This document shows positions 17,766-26,850 of a DNA stretch of 64,000 bases, piece by piece (position 1 is the first letter of the stretch; every line of letters starts with the position of its first letter). The notes beneath the pieces are model-generated. The model was not told the DNA's origin. It was given only the letters and a program-made list of their open reading frames with translations, and searched no databases. The translations under genes were made by a program, and so were the position numbers. This stretch comes from Lachnospiraceae bacterium (GTDB taxonomy: Bacteria; Bacillota; Clostridia; Lachnospirales; Lachnospiraceae): contig CAJTDD010000013.1 of the NCBI GenBank assembly GCA_910574885.1, positions 1 through 64,000 on the forward strand. The letters run 5' to 3'.

Positions 17766-18329
17766 TTACAACCTACGAATCTGTCTTCCAGGGTTTCCTG
17801 CAACGACGCAGTAACCCTCCTCAAAGCTTTTGGTAACTACCGAACCGGCTCCTACCACCGTATGGTCCCCCAGCTTAACCCCTGGTAATATCACGGCATT
17901 CATACCTATCCAACACTTTTCCCCCAATATCACTTCTTTTCCCTGTTGATGGACGTCCGGCTCCATCAAATCATGATTTGCCGTAATAATTCCCACATTC
18001 TGGGCAATATAAGTCCCCTTTCCAATAGTAATCTTACCCGCAAACGTTTGAAAATAATTTCCTGCCCCCTGGAAATTATTTATGTCGTCCACATGAAACT
18101 CTATATTATTTCCACACTTCATATAAGGCGACACTGGCCACGGTACGCCCAGATTCGTTTGAAACAGAATCCGATGCACAATGTCCGTCGCCGCCCACCG
18201 CCATCCCAAAGCCGTTATGCTTTCAAACCATTTCCCTTTCAGATATTGTTTTCGATAGAAAAATGGCTGGAGTATTTTTACAAACAGCCATTCGATTACA
18301 CATATAAACAGTTTCATTACTTTTCGCAT
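17766..18329 (-). CDS. Left-handed beta-helix O-acetyltransferase
   Basis: The 187-residue protein has hexapeptide repeats in its C-terminal half (ITIGKGTYIAQNVGIITAN, GEKCWIGMNAVILPGVKLGDHTVVGAGSVVTKS), ending VVAGNPGRQI, the standard sugar/CoA acetyltransferase tail. The catalytic-type His is in ITANHDLMEPD. The N-terminus is hydrophobic (LFICVIEWLFVKIL), suggesting membrane association. As the last gene of the glycan operon it probably acetylates a repeat-unit sugar; the acceptor is unknown. Confidence 0.82.
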   Translation of the reverse strand: MRKVMKLFICVIEWLFVKILQPFFYRKQYLKGKWFESITALGWRWAATDIVHRILFQTNLGVPWPVSPYMKCGNNIEFHVDDINNFQGAGNYFQTFAGKITIGKGTYIAQNVGIITANHDLMEPDVHQQGKEVILGEKCWIGMNAVILPGVKLGDHTVVGAGSVVTKSFEEGYCVVAGNPGRQIRRL

Positions 18330-18348
18330 ATGCTTTTACACTTTCCAT

Positions 18349-19905
18349 TTATTTTATAAATAATTTAATATAATCCTCTGCCTCTATTGTATTCAAATTA
18401 AAGTCCCAGCCATATTTGCAAATACATTTCAAATAGTCGCCTGCCGACATATAATCATAAAAGGCATTGCCTGTATGTTTATAATTTCGGAGGCAAATCT
18501 TCACACGGTTGAGATATCTCAGAAAAGCAATTTTTTTCAATTTTGATTTTCGTCTCTCCTTCTTTGACATAGAGCAGTCCATATAATCCATCTGTATCCC
18601 GACGGTAGGATCGATATAATTCTGCATGTATTGATATTGCAGATACCGACCTTCCAGAAATATCCTTGGAAGTTTGGAGAAAAAATCGCAGAGCCTCTTA
18701 TCCCAAAAGGGAAGTTCCCAATCCAGGCCTGCGAACTCATAGGCCCGGACGTCATTTGCAATAAATTTTGCCTGACGGTTTTTCCATTCCCACAGCATGT
18801 ACTCCTGAACCATACCTCTTGGCGACAGTGTTTCAGGAATATTTTTTACCCATTTTCTGACTGCTTTTTGAACCGTGGGCGATGTCCGCAGATTATAATG
18901 ATCTTGTAAAATCATCGCCGCCATTTCGGTTCGGTTATATTCCCTGTTTTCGATATGAATGTGACTGCCTGCAAGAAAATCCAACGCATGCCCGGGAATA
19001 ACAACGGCGTTTTCCACAGCAAGCTCTCTCCGCTTCAACTCCAATACCGCCGGAAGGGGCTGAATGCTCCCGATTGACGTCCCTCGGCAGGAAAAATCTA
19101 AATACTTTTTATAGTCAGGGGAATGGAAAAAATCTCTCCAAACCTTCCCGTTATACTCGATAAAATGCCATGGACACCCCAATGCTTCTGCCACTTCCTT
19201 TGAGCATTCCGACTCCTCGTTCCCTGCACGCCCGTAAGAGAAACAGACAATATCTTTATATCCAAGCCGTTTTAAAACTACTGCTGCCGTCCTTGAGTCA
19301 CATCCGCCGCTTAACGGTATCAGCGCCGTTCTTCCATCCAAACGCTGTATCATGTCACAGAATACTTCGTCAAGGCAGGCGTCCAATTCTTCCAAAAACT
19401 CCTTTTCCACTCCTGTACCGTCACAGGTATAACGGCATTCATAATAAGATTTTCTGAAAATACTTCCGTCTTCTTTCGATATCACCACATACTCGCCCGG
19501 AAGGACCTGATAAATCCCCCGAAAAATTGTTTCATTTTCTGTAACATAACTGGCTCTTAAAAACTCGTTTACATTTTCATCCTGCAATACCGACTTGCTT
19601 TTCTCCGCTATCTTTGCCGCATCATCGCCAACCCAAATCCTATGTTCCTTTACACAATAAAACAACGGGATACTCCGTATGATGTCACATCCCAATATCA
19701 CACTTTTTTCCTGTTCATCCAGCAAGGCAAACGAACCTCTAAGCTCTCTAAGCCATACCATATTGGACGAAGTCCACCAACCCGCAGGGCATGCATCACG
19801 GTGTGCCCTTGGGCGCTCCCCAATACCCCCCCCCCTTATATTTTCGATTAATTTGCTTTTCTCGCCAGAATTACAATGATAGATACACTTTTCTACATTC
19901 AACAT
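18349..19905 (-). CDS. Asparagine synthase-like amidotransferase, degenerate N-domain, G10 tract
   Basis: The synthetase domain has the PP-loop LIPLSGGCDSRTA and follows the AsnB C-domain layout, so it should adenylate a carboxylate and transfer an amine. The N-terminal glutaminase region is shortened: no catalytic Cys at residue 2, and only LRGSFALLDEQEKSVILGCD recalls the domain. Residues about 24-50 are encoded by a G10 tract and by palindromic repeat copy 3. In glycan clusters such proteins often amidate uronic acids, which fits the WbpA/WbpB/WbpE-like genes nearby. The frame is open in this sequence, but a one-base slip at the tract would truncate it near residue 30. Confidence 0.8.
   Translation of the reverse strand: MLNVEKCIYHCNSGEKSKLIENIRGGGIGERPRAHRDACPAGWWTSSNMVWLRELRGSFALLDEQEKSVILGCDIIRSIPLFYCVKEHRIWVGDDAAKIAEKSKSVLQDENVNEFLRASYVTENETIFRGIYQVLPGEYVVISKEDGSIFRKSYYECRYTCDGTGVEKEFLEELDACLDEVFCDMIQRLDGRTALIPLSGGCDSRTAAVVLKRLGYKDIVCFSYGRAGNEESECSKEVAEALGCPWHFIEYNGKVWRDFFHSPDYKKYLDFSCRGTSIGSIQPLPAVLELKRRELAVENAVVIPGHALDFLAGSHIHIENREYNRTEMAAMILQDHYNLRTSPTVQKAVRKWVKNIPETLSPRGMVQEYMLWEWKNRQAKFIANDVRAYEFAGLDWELPFWDKRLCDFFSKLPRIFLEGRYLQYQYMQNYIDPTVGIQMDYMDCSMSKKERRKSKLKKIAFLRYLNRVKICLRNYKHTGNAFYDYMSAGDYLKCICKYGWDFNLNTIEAEDYIKLFIK
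19755..19816 (+). repeat. Palindromic repeat family, copy 3, inside the AsnB-like gene
   Basis: Core TTGGACGAAGTCCA, then CCAACCCGCAGGGCATGCAT and CACGGTGTGCCCTTGGG. Translated on the minus strand it gives RAHRDACPAGWWTSSNMVW in the N-terminal region of the AsnB-like protein, a peptide unrelated to that family. It lies directly beside the G10 tract. Confidence 0.88.
19826..19835 (-). repeat. G10 homopolymer tract in AsnB-like coding sequence
   Basis: Ten C on the plus strand (ten G in the coding strand) at codons about 24-27, read as R-G-G-G. Length changes by one would shift the frame close to the start. The second G10 tract of the window (30787-30796) has the same context, ATA before C10 on the plus strand. 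Confidence 0.9.
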
Positions 19906-19907
19906 TC

Positions 19908-21182
19908 CTATCGTTTCTCCTTCTTAACATAGACAATCATAACCAGATATGAAAACGCCATAACCGCGGCTACCGTAATCGTTCCGAGAGTCGCATAAGC
20001 CGCTCCTACCATACCGTATTTCCGAATAAATACATAATTAAACACAATATTGCACGTTCCTGCCGAAACACTGAGAAATAACCCATAGTTCACGCGCCTT
20101 AATCCTGCAAGCAAATTGGTGCTGAATGACTTGAACGTTCCGGATATAAAATACCCTGCCACTAATATTCGGAAAGGAGAAACAGCCTCCAAATACTGAC
20201 TTCCGGATAAGATACCGATTACAAACGGTGCGAAAATAATCAACACCGAACATATGAGAAAATTCAGGGAGCCGAGTCCTATAAAATATCGTTTCACATT
20301 CCTTCTTAACCATATATGATTGTTTCTGTTTCTGACAATATCCGGCAGAACACATGTAACCACACTGTTTGGAATAAATGTCAGCGCAGTCGGCAGCAAT
20401 GTGGCAACTTTATAAACCGCTACCTCCGAAGAATCCTGAAGCAATGCGGCAATCATAGATACATCCAGCAGATACAGCATACAATTCAGTGCGGAACTTG
20501 CCCCGGTAAAGAGCGAATAATGCCATAATGTCTTTGTCTCTCTCCACTTAATCTTAGGTACGATAAACATCCTGCGTATTTCTTTCTTTGTATACAGAAT
20601 TACTTGCAGTAAAGAGATTGCATATGCCAGATACCGTCCGGTAATTACACCCTTGATTCCAAAAACAGCGCCAGCGCACGTCCCAAGAGCAAGTAAGAGA
20701 GTGTTCCTGTTTAATATCTTTGCATAATCATGAATACGGCTTTCACATCGCAAAATGGTTAAAAGAAGGTTCATAGCGTATTCCAGCAATAATAAAGGAA
20801 CTATAGCAATAATGTACGGTTTTGCCGCAGGCAATGAAAAAGACATCTTGCGGCTCCATACAATGAATATGGCAACAAGGATTGCATCGATAACCAATCC
20901 GACGTTTAAGCAGAACCGGTAATATGAAAATTCTTTCTCGGTTCCCCTGTTTTCTGCCCCGAACTGGAAGGCTCCTGATAGAAGCCCTAAGCCTGTGACC
21001 AGAAGCAGATAGGAATAGATATTAAGCGCGAAACTCCATATCCCGTATTCTGACTTCGTAAGCAGCCTTGTAATTACCATACTGCTCGCCATCCCCACTA
21101 TTTTGTTGAGAATATTTGCAATAAACATCTGGAAAAGCCCGGTTTTTAACTGAATCCATACTCTTCTGATTAATTCTGTCAT
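19908..21182 (-). CDS. Wzx-type polysaccharide flippase
   Basis: Multi-pass membrane protein of 424 residues with about 12 hydrophobic helices. The N-terminal pattern (LIRRVWIQLKTGLFQMFIANILNKIVGMASSMVITRLLTKSEYGIWSFA) is that of O-unit/teichoic-type flippases, including the LLTKSEYGIWSF motif. It should move the lipid-linked repeat unit across the membrane for the EpsG-type polymerase. The downstream AsnB-like start is two bases after its stop. Confidence 0.9.
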   Translation of the reverse strand: MTELIRRVWIQLKTGLFQMFIANILNKIVGMASSMVITRLLTKSEYGIWSFALNIYSYLLLVTGLGLLSGAFQFGAENRGTEKEFSYYRFCLNVGLVIDAILVAIFIVWSRKMSFSLPAAKPYIIAIVPLLLLEYAMNLLLTILRCESRIHDYAKILNRNTLLLALGTCAGAVFGIKGVITGRYLAYAISLLQVILYTKKEIRRMFIVPKIKWRETKTLWHYSLFTGASSALNCMLYLLDVSMIAALLQDSSEVAVYKVATLLPTALTFIPNSVVTCVLPDIVRNRNNHIWLRRNVKRYFIGLGSLNFLICSVLIIFAPFVIGILSGSQYLEAVSPFRILVAGYFISGTFKSFSTNLLAGLRRVNYGLFLSVSAGTCNIVFNYVFIRKYGMVGAAYATLGTITVAAVMAFSYLVMIVYVKKEKR

Positions 21183-21199
21183 TTACTCCCACTCATCTC

Positions 21200-21695
21200 T
21201 TATTTTTCTGACATCATATATTTATCAATCGCTTCAACCCATACTGCATATCCGGCGCCATTCAGATGCACTCCGTCTGCGCTTAAATAGCGGGAAATTA
21301 CATCCCCACTTTCATCCATAAATTGTCCATACAAATCAACATAGCTACAGCCATTCTCCTGTGCAACAGATTCTAATTCCATGTTTGCCTCACAGATTTC
21401 ATCAAGCGTGACCTTACTGTCTATGACCGGTAATACGCTTTGAATGTAAATTTCCGTATCTGGCAAAAAATTATCTATTGTTTTGACAATCTTGTCCATA
21501 TTGTCTCCAAGCTCTTCCGGTGCGACGCCGTGTGATAAATCATTAATTCCTGCCATTATAAAAATCTGAGATACAAATGACATCTAATTTTACGAGAAGC
21601 AAGTGAAACAACAAAAGCGCCCCTGACAGATTCATGATGATTGACGCCAGAAACAGTCTGGAACGTGTCTTCTTGGAAATAGAAGATATTTTCAT
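21200..21695 (-). pseudogene. SGNH/GDSL esterase with internal deletion
   Basis: The 3' part encodes the C-terminal half of an SGNH hydrolase: FIMAGINDLSHG (GxND block), DTEIYIQSVLPV and the catalytic SADGVHLNGAGY. The GDS block that should carry the nucleophile Ser is absent. Upstream, an ATG at 21695 after GAGG opens a short frame (MKISSISKKTRSRLFLASII...) that looks like a signal anchor and ends in a different frame at about position 21540. The simplest reading is a gene that has lost its middle, leaving an inactive esterase or O-acetyltransferase. Confidence 0.75.
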
Positions 21696-21702
21696 CACAT
21701 TT

Positions 21703-22839
21703 TTACCTCACACATACACTTCTCAAGATATCGGCAGCCTTCCTCACATCTTTACGCTCCATATATGGATGCATCGGCAGGCTCAGTACCGTCTTGCACA
21801 GCTTTTCGGTTACTGGACAGTATGCCTTGCTGCTATCCGTTCCGGCAAAGGCGCCTTGGATGTGCATAGGTTTTCGATAATAAATCATGGTCGGAACACC
21901 TGCTTCTTTCAATTTGTCCTGGACCTCCTGACGGTTGATGCCCTCCGGCAATTGCACGGTGTACTGCGCCCAACTACTGTAATAGCCGTCCGGTATCAAA
22001 GGCAAGGTCAGACCAGAACCATCCAATTCCTCGCCATACCACTTTGCCGCCTGATTGACAGATGTTAACTCATACTTTTGAAAAGCCTCGAACTTGACCT
22101 TCAATATTGCCGCCTGGAGTGTATCAAGCCGGCTATTCATGCCAATACGGATATTGTCATATTTATCTTCTCGGTTTTTGCCGTGTACGGTCAAGCTGCG
22201 AAGTGTTTCTGTCCAGTCGTCATGATCTGTGAAGATTGCCCCTCCATCCCCATAGCAGCCCAGGGGCTTGGCCGGGAAGAAACTGGTTGTAGATATATCT
22301 CCGAAAGAGCAGGCTCTCTTTCCTTTCAAATGCCCGCCAAATCCCTGAGCGCCGTCTTCCAAAAGGAGCAAACCGTATTTCTTACAGATTAATCTGATTG
22401 AAGCATAATCTGCACACAATCCAAATAAATCTACTGCCACTACCGCTTTGGGAGTGTATTTTCCCTCCTTCTTCACAGCAAGCACTGTCTCTTCCAGTTT
22501 CACAGGGTTCAGGTTAAACGTCCTTGCATCAACATCTACAAAAATCGGAACCGCCCCTCTTCCCGCCGGGCTTTCTCCGCTGGAAAAAAAGGTGAAATCC
22601 GGCACAAATACAGCATCCCCCGCTCCAATTCCCCATGCCGCCAACGCTAAGGATATGGCGTCCGTACCATTACCACAGGTGATACAATGTTTCACGCCCA
22701 CATATTCCGCAAGCAGATGTTCCAACTCAGACACCTGACTGCCGCTGATAAAATTACAATCTTCCAGAGCCTCCCATACTGCATGGTCAATATCCTGCTT
22801 TAACGCCTGATACTGCGCTTTTAAATCACGAAACTGCAT
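21703..22839 (-). CDS. DegT/DnrJ/EryC1 aminotransferase (WbpE-like)
   Basis: PLP-dependent sugar aminotransferase of about 378 residues. The start at 22839 (MQFRDLKAQYQALK) follows GGAGGAG and matches the family; an in-frame ATG at 22995 would add residues read from repeat copy 4. Family motifs include FISGSQVSELE, TCGNGTDAISLAL and the PLP-lysine region SFFPAKPLGCYGDGGA. Sequence style is closest to WbpE, which aminates UDP-3-keto-GlcNAc uronic acid. The presence of WbpA- and WbpB-like genes in the same operon supports this. It overlaps the HAD gene by 14 bases. Confidence 0.87.
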   Translation of the reverse strand: MQFRDLKAQYQALKQDIDHAVWEALEDCNFISGSQVSELEHLLAEYVGVKHCITCGNGTDAISLALAAWGIGAGDAVFVPDFTFFSSGESPAGRGAVPIFVDVDARTFNLNPVKLEETVLAVKKEGKYTPKAVVAVDLFGLCADYASIRLICKKYGLLLLEDGAQGFGGHLKGKRACSFGDISTTSFFPAKPLGCYGDGGAIFTDHDDWTETLRSLTVHGKNREDKYDNIRIGMNSRLDTLQAAILKVKFEAFQKYELTSVNQAAKWYGEELDGSGLTLPLIPDGYYSSWAQYTVQLPEGINRQEVQDKLKEAGVPTMIYYRKPMHIQGAFAGTDSSKAYCPVTEKLCKTVLSLPMHPYMERKDVRKAADILRSVCVR

Positions 22840-23491
22840 TTTTCTCCTCCATATATTTTTGAACTTCCTCTGTCGATTCCAGAAATGTATACCCAAAGGC
22901 ACACCGTAATGCATGCCCTGCGGGCGGGTGGACTTCGTCCAACAAAGTATACCCAAGGGCACTCTTATCAAACTGGCTTCTGGTTCCCAATCCATAGCCG
23001 ACCATGACAGGTTTTACATATGGAAGTTTTCCCGCATCCAAATCCATCAAAGAATCCCCTATGATAGTTAAATCTTTACTCCTAATATTTTCTTGAATCC
23101 ACTGACGCTTCGACTGCGCCTTTACTACCGCAACCGGAACGTCCAAGCCAAGCGTTTGCAATTGCCATTTCAGATTTGCCTGTGAATATCGCTTTGTAAC
23201 AATGATACCTTGATTTTCATGAATCCATTTTTCAATATCCTCTTTTGGAAAAAATAATTCGTCTAACGCCAGGTATTTTTTTGCTTCCAACATCTCCCTC
23301 TTTCGCGAAAAATAATCGTATGGTAACGTTTTCCCAAACTCCATAGCCACCAATTCATCCTTGATAAGAAGTTGTTTTACCTTTTTATAGGTTTCCAATG
23401 TGATATCTTCCAGAGATAGCAGGTCGCAGAATACTCGGTGGAATCTCATCCACAGATTATTTAAAGTTCCGTCAAAATCAAAAATTATCAT
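22826..23491 (-). CDS. HAD-family phosphatase with an in-frame repeat insertion
   Basis: Haloacid-dehalogenase hydrolase of 221 residues. Motif I is IIFDFDGTLNN, motif II region VPVAVV, and motif IV TIIGDSLMDLDAG, so a phosphatase of a sugar or other small phosphate is likely. Residues about 183-202 (LLDEVHPPAGHALRCAFGYT) are encoded by palindromic repeat copy 4, a 20-codon insert that keeps the frame. After it the protein resumes with FLESTEEVQKYMEE. The insert is near the C-terminus, away from the catalytic motifs, so activity may survive. Substrate unknown. Confidence 0.82.
   Translation of the reverse strand: MIIFDFDGTLNNLWMRFHRVFCDLLSLEDITLETYKKVKQLLIKDELVAMEFGKTLPYDYFSRKREMLEAKKYLALDELFFPKEDIEKWIHENQGIIVTKRYSQANLKWQLQTLGLDVPVAVVKAQSKRQWIQENIRSKDLTIIGDSLMDLDAGKLPYVKPVMVGYGLGTRSQFDKSALGYTLLDEVHPPAGHALRCAFGYTFLESTEEVQKYMEEKNAVS
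22887..22962 (-). repeat. Palindromic repeat family, copy 4, 60-bp in-frame insertion
   Basis: On the minus strand GTGCCCTTGGGTATAC (22962-22947) and GTGCCTTTGGGTATAC (22902-22887) are near-identical direct repeats exactly 60 bases apart. Between them lie TTGGACGAAGTCCA, CCCGCCCGCAGGG and CATGCATTACGG. Removing one 60-bp period would leave an uninterrupted HAD reading frame (KSALGYTFLES). Confidence 0.92.
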
Positions 23492-24432
23492 TCTTCAAAA
23501 ATCTCCTCAAAATAACGGTACATGGTAAGCCGTTCCTTACCTGACCTTTTCACATACGGACTCACTTTTTCTCCTGACAGCATCTTGACTACATATTTTG
23601 GAATGTCAAATCCAGACTTCACTGTAAGCGGAAGCCCTCCCGATGGATATCGCAGGTTGATATCTATAAAATATGGGATTCCCTGGTCTACAATATATTG
23701 GAAATTCACGCATCCCCGAAACAGCCAGTTATCTGCCATTATTTTTAACCATGGTTCAATCTGGAACTCTGAATCATTTCGGGTGACAGAGACGGCTCCG
23801 CCTATCATTTTTAAGCGTTGTCTCTGATTATATCCTATCAGATTTCCCTCTTCATCAAACAAACAGTCTGCCGTGTACTCAATTCCCTTTACAATGCGAA
23901 AGAAAGCCACATTTTCTTTCGACTCCAAATATGCCCTATGTATCTTCTCATTTTCGATAAGTATCGTTCCGTTACCGCCGCTGCCGATTTTGCGTTTCAT
24001 TATAATTGGATACGCGTCTGTAAGACCGTCTATCATTTCGGGAACCGGGAGTCCGTTTTGCCTCATGATACGATTTGCTTTTTCCTTATCGTCTAATGCT
24101 TCAAATGTTTCAATTGGAGAAACAATAAACCTGCTCACTGTTTTCTGACGCAAGATATGTTCATTTCTTGCAATCGCCTTAATTTCTTTTGAGTTGGTAG
24201 GCAGGTAGATATCAATTCTTTCTTTTTGCAGCAAATCTGCCAAACTTTCTATAAACTCCGGACAATCGGCGTTTGGAAGAATAAATTGTTTGTCTACGAA
24301 AAATTTCCCGACCGCAACTTCTGAACAATCCGCCCCATATATTGTGAGGCATTCCATTTCTCTTAGATTCTTCGCAAGATATACGCCTGTCAGCCCTCCA
24401 TTGCTGCCAATCAGCATGATGAATCGTTTCAA
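23488..24432 (-). CDS. ATP-grasp family ligase
   Basis: A 314-residue protein of the CarB/PurT-like ATP-grasp group. N-terminal pre-ATP domain LIGSNGGLTGVYLAK, nucleotide loop IIMKRKIGSGGNGTILI, and metal-binding C-terminal region FIDINLRYPSGGLPL. These enzymes form an acyl phosphate from a carboxylate and couple it to an amine. Within this operon it may attach an amino acid or amine to a sugar acid, but neither substrate can be read from sequence. It overlaps both neighbours by 4 bases. Confidence 0.82.
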   Translation of the reverse strand: MKRFIMLIGSNGGLTGVYLAKNLREMECLTIYGADCSEVAVGKFFVDKQFILPNADCPEFIESLADLLQKERIDIYLPTNSKEIKAIARNEHILRQKTVSRFIVSPIETFEALDDKEKANRIMRQNGLPVPEMIDGLTDAYPIIMKRKIGSGGNGTILIENEKIHRAYLESKENVAFFRIVKGIEYTADCLFDEEGNLIGYNQRQRLKMIGGAVSVTRNDSEFQIEPWLKIMADNWLFRGCVNFQYIVDQGIPYFIDINLRYPSGGLPLTVKSGFDIPKYVVKMLSGEKVSPYVKRSGKERLTMYRYFEEIFEE

Positions 24433-25514
24433 AACTCCCCCTCCATATCCATACTCGAAAAATCTCTAAGCGGGAACTTGACAGGTTTTCCTTCCTTCTC
24501 ACTTTTATAAATAGCCAGTACCAGCTCCAACGCATTGCGTCCTGCCACGGCGTCCACATATGGCTTACGGTCATTGGTAATTGCGTCTATGACGTCTGCA
24601 TATAAACTGATATGCCCATTCCCATATACATTGCTGGTTGCTTCCTGAAGCCCTTTGTTTTTGCCGTCTTCGTCGGTTTCGTCTGCGAACTCCCAGACGT
24701 CAATATTGTTGGTAGACTTACCGCCTATCTTTACCGTTCCCGTCTCGCCGAACAGATAAAGCGTCTCCTCCATATTCTGCGGATACACGTTGGTAGTTCC
24801 TTCTATCGTTGCTACCGCGCCATTTTTGAACTTCACGACCGCCATGCCCACATCCTCGGCTTCCAGGTAATCATGGAATTGCCGCCTGGTCTGCCCGTAT
24901 ACTTCCTCCACCTCGTCTCCCATCATCCAGCGCAAAAGATCGATTCCATGAATACACTGATTCATTAATGCCCCGCCGTCTGTCGCCCATTTGCCCCTCC
25001 AGGATGCCTGGGAATAATAACCCTCATTCCGGTTCCAGCGCACATGGACGGAGCCGTGGGACAGTCTGCCAAACCTTCCGGCTTCCAACGCTTTTCTCAT
25101 CTCCTGTACCGCTATGTTGAAACGATTCTGATGGCATGCCGATACCTTCACATGATTGATTTTTGCCTGCTCAATAATCGCATCGGCATCGGCTATACTC
25201 ATGGCAATGGGTTTCTCAATGATCACATGGATTCCATGCCGGATACAATACAGAGCAATTTCCGCATGGTTTCCGCTTTCCGTTGCAATGCCTGCCAGCT
25301 CGATCGAATTCTCTGCTATCATCTCTTTATAGTCGGTATACCGTCTTATGGACTCGTCTTTTTCCAGCCCATTCTTTTCAAGGAGGGATTCCATCTGTTT
25401 AGGAACCTTATCGCACACGGCTGTAATTTCCAGACCGTTGCCGACTGCTGCCTTGATATGGTTTGCCGCGATTCTGCCGCAGCCTATGACTGCATATTTC
25501 ATTTTCATCCCCAT
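24429..25514 (-). CDS. Gfo/Idh/MocA oxidoreductase (WbpB-like)
   Basis: NAD-dependent sugar oxidoreductase of 361 residues. Rossmann motif VIGCGRIAANHIKAA at the N-terminus, EKPIAMSIADAD and the central AACHQNRFN region typical of the family. Next to a WbpA-like dehydrogenase and in an operon with a WbpE-like aminotransferase, the likely role is oxidation of C3 of UDP-GlcNAc uronic acid. The start is ambiguous between ATGs at 25514, 25508 and 25502. It follows the dehydrogenase gene by three bases. Confidence 0.86.
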   Translation of the reverse strand: MGMKMKYAVIGCGRIAANHIKAAVGNGLEITAVCDKVPKQMESLLEKNGLEKDESIRRYTDYKEMIAENSIELAGIATESGNHAEIALYCIRHGIHVIIEKPIAMSIADADAIIEQAKINHVKVSACHQNRFNIAVQEMRKALEAGRFGRLSHGSVHVRWNRNEGYYSQASWRGKWATDGGALMNQCIHGIDLLRWMMGDEVEEVYGQTRRQFHDYLEAEDVGMAVVKFKNGAVATIEGTTNVYPQNMEETLYLFGETGTVKIGGKSTNNIDVWEFADETDEDGKNKGLQEATSNVYGNGHISLYADVIDAITNDRKPYVDAVAGRNALELVLAIYKSEKEGKPVKFPLRDFSSMDMEGEF

Positions 25515-25517
25515 CCT

Positions 25518-26831
25518 TTACAGAACTTCTATATTCTCTCTGTTACGCACAAACTTCATGACATTTTTTGTATCAAAAACTGCTTTCGCATTTCTTTGTA
25601 CCAACTCGTAATCCACATTGGAATGCGCCGCCGTGACGATTACCAGGTCATATGTACTCACAATCTCTGCCTCCAAAGCAGGAATGCTATGGTAAGTCTG
25701 TTCATGATATCTGTATTCTGATACTCTAGGATCATAATATTCAACTTCCGCCCCATTCTTCATCAGTTCTTCGATAACGCGTAAGGCGGGACTTTCACGG
25801 TAATCGTCAATATCCTGTTTGTAAGCCACGCCAAGGACAAGGATTTTGGAGCCATTCATCGCCTTCTTCTGACGGTTTAGAATTCGCTCTGCCCGCTCCA
25901 CGCAATATCCGGGCTGACCGTCGTTTATAACCATGGAATTTTCAATCAGCGTTGTGTGAAAACCGTATTCCCGGGCTTTCCAGGAAAGATAATAAGGGTC
26001 CAGTGGAATACAGTGCCCTCCAAGCCCCGGTCCAGGATAGAATGCCTGGAACCCATAGGGTTTTGACTTGGCAGCGTCTATCACTTCCCACACGGAAATC
26101 CCCATTTCATCGCACAGGCGGCAAAGTTCGTTCACAAGCCCTATGTTCACATTCCGGTATGTATTTTCAAGGATTTTTTCCATCTCCGCAATAGCAGGCG
26201 AAGAAACTTCGTGGACGTCGCCTTCTAACACGGCGCGATACATGGCGGCAATCACTTCCGTTGCATCTCTGCCTATACCGCCTACTACTTTCGGCGTATT
26301 CTTCGTCTTATAGAGCAGGTTGCCCGGGTCTACACGCTCCGGAGAAAATCCAAGGTAAAAATCCTTCCCACAGGTGAGGCCAGAACCTTTTTCCAGAATT
26401 GGTTTTACCAGTTCCTCCGTAGTCCCTGGATATGTGGTTGACTCTAACACCACGATTGTCTCTGGTTTCAGATATTGTGCGATTGCTTCTGTTGACGACC
26501 TGACATAGCTGATGTCTGGCTGCTGATGCCTGTCCAACGGCGTAGGGACACAGATTGCAATAAAATCCATGTCCGCCGCAAAACTAAAATCCGTGGTTGC
26601 CTTCAATATCCCTTTCTTCACCAGTTCTTCTAAATCTCGGTCTACTACGTCGCCAATATAATTTTTGCCGGAATTCACCATGTCCACCTTTTCCTTCTGG
26701 ACGTCAAAACCAATGGTTCTGAAGCCAGCTTTTGCCTTTTCTACTGCAAGGGGTAAACCTACGTAACCTAAACCTATAACTCCAACTGCAATATTTCTGT
26801 CTGCGATTGCCTGCATTAACTTGTCTTTCAT
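25518..26831 (-). CDS. UDP-sugar 6-dehydrogenase (WbpA-like)
   Basis: Oxidises C6 of a UDP-hexose (probably UDP-GlcNAc) to a uronic acid with two NAD. N-terminal Rossmann motif VGVIGLGYVGLPLA, the catalytic-Cys motif GLGGHCIPLDPYYLSW, and C-terminal VLGVAYKQDIDDYRESPAL. I chose the ATG at 26831 (MKDKLMQAIADRN), preceded by GGAGG, giving 437 residues; an in-frame ATG upstream would overlap the previous gene. It provides the first step of the proposed amino-uronic acid route. Confidence 0.9.
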   Translation of the reverse strand: MKDKLMQAIADRNIAVGVIGLGYVGLPLAVEKAKAGFRTIGFDVQKEKVDMVNSGKNYIGDVVDRDLEELVKKGILKATTDFSFAADMDFIAICVPTPLDRHQQPDISYVRSSTEAIAQYLKPETIVVLESTTYPGTTEELVKPILEKGSGLTCGKDFYLGFSPERVDPGNLLYKTKNTPKVVGGIGRDATEVIAAMYRAVLEGDVHEVSSPAIAEMEKILENTYRNVNIGLVNELCRLCDEMGISVWEVIDAAKSKPYGFQAFYPGPGLGGHCIPLDPYYLSWKAREYGFHTTLIENSMVINDGQPGYCVERAERILNRQKKAMNGSKILVLGVAYKQDIDDYRESPALRVIEELMKNGAEVEYYDPRVSEYRYHEQTYHSIPALEAEIVSTYDLVIVTAAHSNVDYELVQRNAKAVFDTKNVMKFVRNRENIEVL

Positions 26832-26850
26832 TTTTCCTCCAACTGCCTCT

